Assembly: GCF_003478505.1 (NCBI RefSeq)
Contig: NZ_QUFI01000004.1
Span: forward strand, 58,182 to 122,181
Direction: 5' to 3'
From: Clostridium sp. AF27-2AA
GTDB lineage: Bacteria; Bacillota; Clostridia; Lachnospirales; Lachnospiraceae
Length of the DNA stretch: 64,000 bases
Shown: piece by piece, positions 59,565 through 64,000 of the stretch
Position numbering within the stretch: the stretch's first letter is position 1
Layout: every line of letters starts with the position of its first letter
Program-made: the position numbers and the translations under genes
The notes under the pieces: generated by a model
Database searches by the model: none
What the model saw: only the letters and a program-made list of their open reading frames with translations
What the model was told of the DNA's origin: nothing

Positions 59565-60189
59565 TTTTGTTGCTTATGTAACGCAGAAGTGGAAGAATAA
59601 GCCAGATACGTCGACCCCGCTGTCTGCGGAGCGTCTGACACATCAAGAAGATGGCATCAAGGCCAACAGCGATGCTATCCAGGAGCTGGCGGCTGCGGTT
59701 GTGAGCCAGATTGTAAACAACCCGGACAAGATTGCAAGCATGGCAGCGCTGTATGCCGTGGACCAGAAGGTGGCGGGTCTGGACGGGAAAATTGGTGATA
59801 CGTCCAAGCTGCCAGCGGGGACTACGGATGCCGTGGGGGCCATCGCTCAGTTGTATAGTAATTTAGCACCTTCTGGAATTACCTATGTATCTCATGCAAT
59901 TAATATGGCATATGGATCTGGCAACATTTCTTATCACGTAGTTGGCAAGGTGTGTTTTGTTTATTTTGTATTTACACCTAGCCAAAAATGCGACAATGTA
60001 GGATTACTTAATAATGGCGTATTACCGCTCGCAAAAGACTCTTTGTATCATAGTGTATCAACCTGGGGCAATCCAAACGTAGCTGTAAGTCTAGTACAAG
60101 TGATTACAACCGGTGGCCTACGCTTTTGGTGCGGAGAATCCTCTATAGGTATGCAAATTTTTGACAGTTTTTCGTATTGCATTAAGTAA
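59551..60189 (+). CDS. Tail fibre, currently expressed form (constant region plus cassette a)
   Basis: 212 residues. Residues 1-100 are constant and helical; the crossover site encodes L-Y-S-N-L at about 101-105; the rest (about 107 residues, AT-richer) is the variable tip. Four other tips with the same joint follow in this locus. The protein is likely the receptor-binding fibre. Confidence 0.85.
   Translation: MTLSNFVAYVTQKWKNKPDTSTPLSAERLTHQEDGIKANSDAIQELAAAVVSQIVNNPDKIASMAALYAVDQKVAGLDGKIGDTSKLPAGTTDAVGAIAQLYSNLAPSGITYVSHAINMAYGSGNISYHVVGKVCFVYFVFTPSQKCDNVGLLNNGVLPLAKDSLYHSVSTWGNPNVAVSLVQVITTGGLRFWCGESSIGMQIFDSFSYCIK
59848..59867 (+). repeat. Crossover site A (active fibre)
   Basis: Spacer GTATAGT at 59853-59859, right arm AATTTAGC; left arm imperfect. 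Reads L-Y-S-N-L in the fibre frame. Confidence 0.85.
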
Positions 60190-60237
60190 TATCCCGAACA
60201 ATGTCTCCGCGCATGTGCAGCACAGTTGCTCAAGATA

Positions 60238-60510
60238 TTAAATGATTTTCTGCCACGGGAACCACTGTCCGTTGTATGCCCTTACATACATGCCAATAAA
60301 ACCATTCTCAAAATATGGAATACACATTGAAAGACCATTTGAAAGAGCAATATATGTCGAATCATAACTTGTGGGCAGATTTGCCGTGCTTCCATTTAAA
60401 AAGCAACAACCAAGTACATTTGGATCAAAATTTTTAGTATCAGATACACCCGAAATCTTTTTGTATCCATTTGCTTTTGTAATATAATTCCCAGCTAAAT
60501 TACTATACAA
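60238..60510 (-). other. Silent fibre cassette b
   Basis: Open frame on the minus strand from the crossover site: L-Y-S-N-L-A-G-N-Y-I-T-K-A-N then about 80 residues ending W-F-P-W-Q-K-I-I. No ribosome site or start. Placed tail to tail with cassette a, so one inversion between sites A and B would swap the tips. Confidence 0.85.
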
Positions 60511-60516
60511 TTTAGC
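60494..60516 (-). repeat. Crossover site B (most complete)
   Basis: On the minus strand, 8-bp perfect arms GCTAAATT and AATTTAGC around the spacer GTATAGT. This is the classic form of a tyrosine-recombinase core site. Confidence 0.88.
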
Positions 60517-60527
60517 CAGCTGGACGG

Positions 60528-60571
60528 AAAATGCCCTTTTCTTCTACAATAACGTGGAAGGAGGGCATTTT
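60528..60571 (+). terminator. Hairpin abutting the recombinase start
   Basis: AAAATGCCCT (60528-60537) pairs with AGGGCATTTT (60562-60571). The 3' arm covers part of the Shine-Dalgarno and ends at the base before the ATG, so it could terminate the fibre transcript and also limit recombinase translation. Confidence 0.6.
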
Positions 60572-61567
60572 ATGTTAGAGAAAATACTTGAAAATGTGAT
60601 CAATGAAATGACGCCACATCTGGATCCAGAGCAGCAAGAGCATCTAAGTAATGTTTTGTATGTCAATTTCCACGGCAAAAAGATCGTGGAAGAGAGCGCA
60701 GAGCTTGCCGCTACAGGCATTGACGGTGATGAAGCGAAAATCCGGATGTTCGTGGCCAGTAAGAAGGCCGTGAACCGGAAGACGGAGACATTAAAGCAGT
60801 ATACGAAAGAAATTTGCAATATGCTGACGTTTCTCGGCAAGCGCCTGGAAGACATCACAGGCATGGATCTGCGGTATTATTATGGCGTAATGCGGGAAAA
60901 GCGCGGCATTAAGATGTCGACCATGCAGACAAGGCTGCATTACCTGTCCAGCTTCTGGGACTTTCTGAACTCCGAGGAGCTGATCAGGAGCAATCCAGTT
61001 AAAAAGGTGGGCGCGCTGAAGCTGGAAAAGACTATGAAGAAGCCATTTGCTGCTGAGGAGTTGGAAGCTCTTCGGGAAGGCTGCAAGGAGCTTCGAGACC
61101 GCGCCCTGGTAGAGTTTTTGTACTCAACTGGAGTGCGTGTCTCTGAGCTTGCGGCGTTGAATGTGGCCGACATTGAAATGGGAAAACAGGAGCTGATAGT
61201 ATATGGAAAAGGCAGTAAGGAACGCAAGACGTACTTGACCGACAGCGCAAAGTTTCATCTGCGCCGGTACCTGCAGGAAAGAGATGCAAAGCCTGATGAG
61301 CCGTTGTTTGTAACTCTGGATGCCCCGCACGACCGATTGAGCGTGGCCGGTATCCAGTATATGCTCCGGCAGTTAGGGCGGCGCGCAGGAGTGACTGGAG
61401 TGCATCCGCACCGGTTCCGGCGGACGATTGCGACAGATCTGCTTAATCGCGGCATGCCAATCGAGCAGGTAAAGGAATTTTTAGGACATGAAAAATTGGA
61501 TACAACCATGATTTACTGCGCTGTGAGGGCTGAGAGCGTGAAAGCGAGCCACCGAAAGTATGCATAA
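60572..61567 (+). CDS. Tyrosine recombinase of the fibre-switch locus
   Basis: 331 residues from the ATG at 60572 (GGAAGGAGG upstream). XerC/D-like: SAM-like N-terminal DNA-binding domain (about 60-150), catalytic domain with R in YSTGVRVSEL, K in GKGSKERK, HPHRFRR, LGHEKLDTT and nucleophile Y in MIYCAV. It is different from the phage integrase at 27483 and lies between two cassette clusters, so its job is very likely inversion, not phage integration. Confidence 0.9.
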   Translation: MLEKILENVINEMTPHLDPEQQEHLSNVLYVNFHGKKIVEESAELAATGIDGDEAKIRMFVASKKAVNRKTETLKQYTKEICNMLTFLGKRLEDITGMDLRYYYGVMREKRGIKMSTMQTRLHYLSSFWDFLNSEELIRSNPVKKVGALKLEKTMKKPFAAEELEALREGCKELRDRALVEFLYSTGVRVSELAALNVADIEMGKQELIVYGKGSKERKTYLTDSAKFHLRRYLQERDAKPDEPLFVTLDAPHDRLSVAGIQYMLRQLGRRAGVTGVHPHRFRRTIATDLLNRGMPIEQVKEFLGHEKLDTTMIYCAVRAESVKASHRKYA

Positions 61568-61637
61568 CAGCTGATTGAGACATTTAAAAGCGGGCGGAGA
61601 CGGTCGTTTTATTAAGGTTACCCTTTTATAAGGCAGT

Positions 61638-62025
61638 CGGTAAGCAGACAGATGTTGGGTCGGCTCAGCTGTATAGTAATTTAACGGTTCGTGCGTCCGA
61701 TAGGTCAGAATGTATAACTAATAATTCCGTTGTCACTCAGAAAAATTCTGTTATTGATCTGTGGGAAGGTAATATGCATAATATAGGTTTCTCGCTTGTT
61801 ATATCGAATTCTTTTGCCAGTGGTGATACAATTATAGGTCAATTACCATATAATATAAAAAATAATGCAGTATTTACGTTGAATAGTTGGATAACATCAG
61901 CACCTCCTATAATGGGGACAGTTGGGATTAATGGAAGTATTATGATTGCAAGGCGTGACGCTGGTGACATAGCTGAGTATCGTGGAAATGTTACGGTTTT
62001 TACTGATAACATTATCTCTGACTGA
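61638..62025 (+). other. Silent fibre cassette c
   Basis: Open frame A-V-G-K-Q-T-D-V-G-S-A-Q-L-Y-S-N-L-T then about 113 residues to a TGA. No start codon or ribosome site: an in-frame stop lies upstream. Same orientation as the active gene. Confidence 0.8.
61666..61685 (+). repeat. Crossover site C
   Basis: Spacer GTATAGT at 61671-61677, right arm AATTTAAC. Left arm like site A (CAGCT). Confidence 0.82.
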
Positions 62026-62029
62026 ATGA

Positions 62030-62335
62030 TTAATGCTCTAACCATCCCGACCAAACAGTATTAATAAGCGTGCCGGTATAATATTTATTGTTTGAAGCAA
62101 TCAGACATTCAATGACGGTAACTGCACCATACGTTGAGCATCGGTAAAACAGGTACGCTCCTACAGCTGGCGCATAACCTGTGGAATCTTGTCTTTCCTG
62201 GAATGCCATTCCGCATTGAGAACATGCCATTATTATGTCAGAAATAGACTGTGGTACTTTCATTAATGGAATTTTTACATACCGATTAATTTTTAATTCT
62301 GTACTTGTTAAATAACTAATTGATTCTGATTGCTC
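62030..62335 (-). other. Silent fibre cassette d
   Basis: Open minus frame from 62335 with a degenerate joint (S-I-S-Y-L-T) at 62307-62319, then about 90 residues ending W-S-G-W-L-E-H. Tail to tail with cassette c, directly downstream of cassette e on the minus strand. Probably an older cassette with a worn site. Confidence 0.65.
62307..62319 (-). repeat. Degenerate crossover site D
   Basis: TTAGTTATTTAAC matches 11 of 13 bases of site C (ATAGTAATTTAAC), in the same reading frame. Confidence 0.45.
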
Positions 62336-62666
62336 TCAAAGAACAATAGTTGCGATCATTATGTACAGTACCATAGCCATTTGAAACCAATTTTAAATTT
62401 GCTGAACCTCCAGTGAAAATTGCAAAAGCATTGAGTGTTAATTCACCTGTTGTATAATTATTTCTTCCATTTGCACAAATGAGTCTATTATCACCATCGA
62501 TAATTAAATCTCCACCAGCTAGTGTACGACCAATTAGCAGCCATTTGCCGGTTGGAAGGGTTAATGAACATAATGTATAAGTTTGATAGGCAGTCGGATT
62601 GAATTGCGATGTTGGGCACGACTCTAAAACTGTTCCGAGCGAATTCAAATTACTATACAATTTAGC
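62316..62666 (-). other. Silent fibre cassette e
   Basis: Open minus frame through L-A-K-L-Y-S-N-L-N-S then about 107 residues ending S-L-R-A-I-R-I-N. An inversion between sites A and E would fuse it to the fibre and flip the recombinase gene. Confidence 0.82.
62647..62666 (-). repeat. Crossover site E
   Basis: Left arm GCTAAATT and spacer GTATAGT as in site B; right arm AATTTGAA. Confidence 0.85.
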
Positions 62667-62688
62667 CAGCTCATAAATTCGAAAATTC

Positions 62689-62708
62689 AAGGCCCTTTGG
62701 GGTCTTTT
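62689..62708 (+). terminator. Terminator at right edge of the switch locus
   Basis: AAGGCCC pairs with GGGTCTT (one wobble), followed by TT and AT-rich sequence. Confidence 0.65.
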
Positions 62709-62745
62709 ATTATACACAAAAACTCAAGAAAGGAGATAGAACACT

Positions 62746-63174
62746 ATGGAATCTATCAAAATCGGAACTCAGACTTATGAATTGGTAGCAGACGGCTACC
62801 AGTTGCAGCAGGACGGCGGCCGCATCATCTTCCAGCCGGGCGAGAAAACCTTTGAGGAAATCGAGGCTGCGGTATCTGCAGCGACATCACTCGTGCTTCT
62901 GGACGAGACAGGGGAGCCACTTGCATCCCGCACTGATCTGGTGTATGCCGGTCGCATGAGCAAGCAGAAAGACTATGTGATCAGAACCGAGAAAGAAGAG
63001 ACAGGCACTGGCGAAGATAGCAATCCTGTATACACCTACAAGGATGTGACCGGCCCAGTGATGATTGCAGAGTTTCGGCTTCCGGATCTCAGAGAGGCTT
63101 ATAAATCTCTGGAAGAAGAGATAACCAACGCTCAGATGGCCATTGTAGAACTCTATGAAGGAGGCGAGGCATAA
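62746..63174 (+). CDS. Tail-region accessory protein
   Basis: 142 residues, AAGGAG upstream. Beta-rich start, C-terminal coiled coil. Common between fibre and holin genes; function unknown. Confidence 0.65.
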   Translation: MESIKIGTQTYELVADGYQLQQDGGRIIFQPGEKTFEEIEAAVSAATSLVLLDETGEPLASRTDLVYAGRMSKQKDYVIRTEKEETGTGEDSNPVYTYKDVTGPVMIAEFRLPDLREAYKSLEEEITNAQMAIVELYEGGEA

Positions 63175-63284
63175 TGGCAAGAGTGTATGCAGATTTGGTG
63201 CGCAAGGGTAGAATTGCTCTCGATGCTGTACCCAAAAAGATTAGAGCAGATGTTGAAAACATTTTAAACGGTGCCACCCGATAG
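63174..63284 (+). CDS. CD1375 family small protein
   Basis: 36 residues (M-A-R-V-Y-A-D-L-V-R-K-G then V-P-K-K-I-R-A-D-V), overlapping the previous stop by one base. Typical of the region before holin in Clostridia phages. Confidence 0.7.
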   Translation: MARVYADLVRKGRIALDAVPKKIRADVENILNGATR

Positions 63285-63303
63285 TTGGAAGAAAGGACTA
63301 CAT

Positions 63304-63507
63304 ATGAGTATCAAACACAGAACCGAAACCCCGAACATCCCTTATGGCCCGGCAACCGGAGTACCGACCCCGGAACCGCACAATGAGGCCTTAAGCACCG
63401 GCCCAGATCACGAGTACAGCAAGGACTGCACTCCGGGCACTGCAGATCATGCAGAGCCGAGACACGTGCAGGGCGGACCAGGACATAAGGAGTGCGATCA
63501 CGAGTAA
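63304..63507 (+). CDS. His/Pro-rich hypothetical protein
   Basis: 67 residues, rich in His, Pro and Glu (GPDHEYSKDCTPGT), no hydrophobic stretch. AAAGGA upstream of the ATG. May bind metal; role unknown. Confidence 0.55.
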   Translation: MSIKHRTETPNIPYGPATGVPTPEPHNEALSTGPDHEYSKDCTPGTADHAEPRHVQGGPGHKECDHE

Positions 63508-63516
63508 AGGAGATTT

Positions 63517-63864
63517 ATGATGGTAGCACTGATTTTTCAGTACATAGCCGCACATTGGATAGAATGGCTGTTTGCGGCTATCTCCGGAGCTCTGTTCGCG
63601 GCATATCGCGGTTTATCGAAGCGCTTAAAGACTGAAGTGGTAAAGAACCAGGCTATTAACGCTGCAGTATTGGCTCTGCTTCATGACCGCCTTTACCAGG
63701 CGTGCCAGTTTTACATAAGCCGTGGATACTGTACGGTGGGAGACCGGGACAACCTGGAGTACATGTTCAAACCGTACAAAGCTTTGGGTGGCAATGGAAC
63801 TGGAGAGGAACTTTATAACAGATGTCTGGCCCTGGAATATGGGCCAGCAGAAAGAGAGGATTAA
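63517..63864 (+). CDS. Lysis-region membrane protein
   Basis: 115 residues, one or two N-terminal membrane helices and a charged C-terminal domain. Directly before the holin. Confidence 0.65.
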   Translation: MMVALIFQYIAAHWIEWLFAAISGALFAAYRGLSKRLKTEVVKNQAINAAVLALLHDRLYQACQFYISRGYCTVGDRDNLEYMFKPYKALGGNGTGEELYNRCLALEYGPAERED

Positions 63865-63867
63865 GAT

Positions 63868-64000
63868 ATGATGGATTTTGGTATTGCGAGTGTAGCGGCA
63901 ATTACGGTGGTTTGTTATCTGGGAGGCATGGCTTGTAAGGCATCTGCCAAGGTTAATGACGAAGTCATCCCGGTGGTATGCGGAGTGACCGGCGGTATCC
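63868..64000 (+). CDS. Holin, partial at window end
   Basis: First 44 residues of a protein starting MMDFGIASVAAITVVCYLGGMA, a phage holin family pattern with an N-terminal membrane helix. GAGAGGA upstream. The rest is outside the window. Confidence 0.7.
   Translation, partial: MMDFGIASVAAITVVCYLGGMACKASAKVNDEVIPVVCGVTGGI

Larger units (their letters stand above)
27450..64000. mobile_element. Integrated element 2: siphovirus prophage (left end and most of the genome)
   Basis: Starts between the rlmD stop and the integrase; exact attL not fixed because the right end is outside the window. Gene order and families are those of an intact temperate siphovirus: integrase, immunity, replication, terminase, head, tail, fibre, holin. 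The boundary of 27450 is approximate. Confidence 0.85.

Noticed and set aside
59551..62670. Diversity-generating retroelement
   Set aside because: No reverse transcriptase and no template/variable repeat with adenine changes; the cassettes are unrelated in sequence rather than point-mutated.
59551..62670. A second prophage integrated in the fibre gene, using the 60572 recombinase as its integrase
   Set aside because: The segment contains only fibre tips and the recombinase; sites are in both orientations and in frame, which an insertion would not give.
62316..62717. Reading cassette e as an independent 133-residue gene starting at 62717
   Set aside because: The first residues come from outside the crossover site, no ribosome site is present, and homology-like structure begins at L-Y-S-N-L.

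Overview
The window looks like part of a chromosome of a Gram-positive gut Clostridia, most likely Lachnospiraceae. This rests on family resemblance of the housekeeping genes (DUF1836, YerC/TrpR-like, RidA, PcrA, RlmD/RumA), strong AGGAGG ribosome binding sites, a CIRCE element, and phage modules typical of that family. No species can be fixed without a database search.

Layout. Positions 1-8500 are chromosomal: a lipoprotein, a MATE transporter, a polysaccharide deacetylase, a D-Ala-D-Ala carboxypeptidase, an orphan ABC substrate-binding lipoprotein, a HAD phosphatase, a YerC-like repressor and a DUF1836 regulator. Positions 8501-22378 are integrated element 1, about 13.9 kb, bounded by a perfect 29-bp direct repeat (attL/attR) that overlaps the DUF1836 promoter. 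It keeps an integrase, two tandem type I toxin/antisense-RNA modules absent from usual ORF calls, a CI/Cro switch, a replication initiator with iterons inside the gene, a helicase loader, a tail chaperone and a tape measure. It has no terminase, portal, capsid or lysis genes, so it is a deleted prophage or a satellite. Positions 22379-27450 return to the chromosome: ridA, pcrA, a small membrane protein and rlmD (rumA).

From about 27450 to beyond the window end lies element 2, a nearly complete siphovirus prophage inserted next to the 3' end of rlmD. Its order is integrase, immunity (TM2/PH protein, ImmA protease, repressor, operators, Cro), recombination and replication (Gp157, P-loop ATPase, DUF669 SSB-like, CHC2 zinc finger, DUF927 helicase, iteron-rich origin, nuclease, helicase), accessory genes including a PAPS-reductase-like protein, a structured RNA region with an initiator-like tRNA(CAU), a CIRCE-controlled zinc protein, terminase, portal, a head protein carrying a C-terminal toxin-like nuclease, scaffold, capsid, connectors, tail tube, frameshifted tail chaperones, tape measure, tail proteins, tail fibre and holin.

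The most striking part is 59551-62670. A tail fibre gene with a constant N-terminus is followed by five alternative C-terminal cassettes in both orientations. They join at a shared 13- to 23-bp site that always reads L-Y-S-N-L in frame, and a dedicated tyrosine recombinase sits between the two cassette clusters. This is the architecture of a shufflon: a phage receptor-binding-protein switch driven by DNA inversion. Other highlights are the type I toxin pair, the head-protein/nuclease fusion, the CIRCE element inside a prophage, two candidate iteron origins and a probable -2 frameshift in the tail chaperones.
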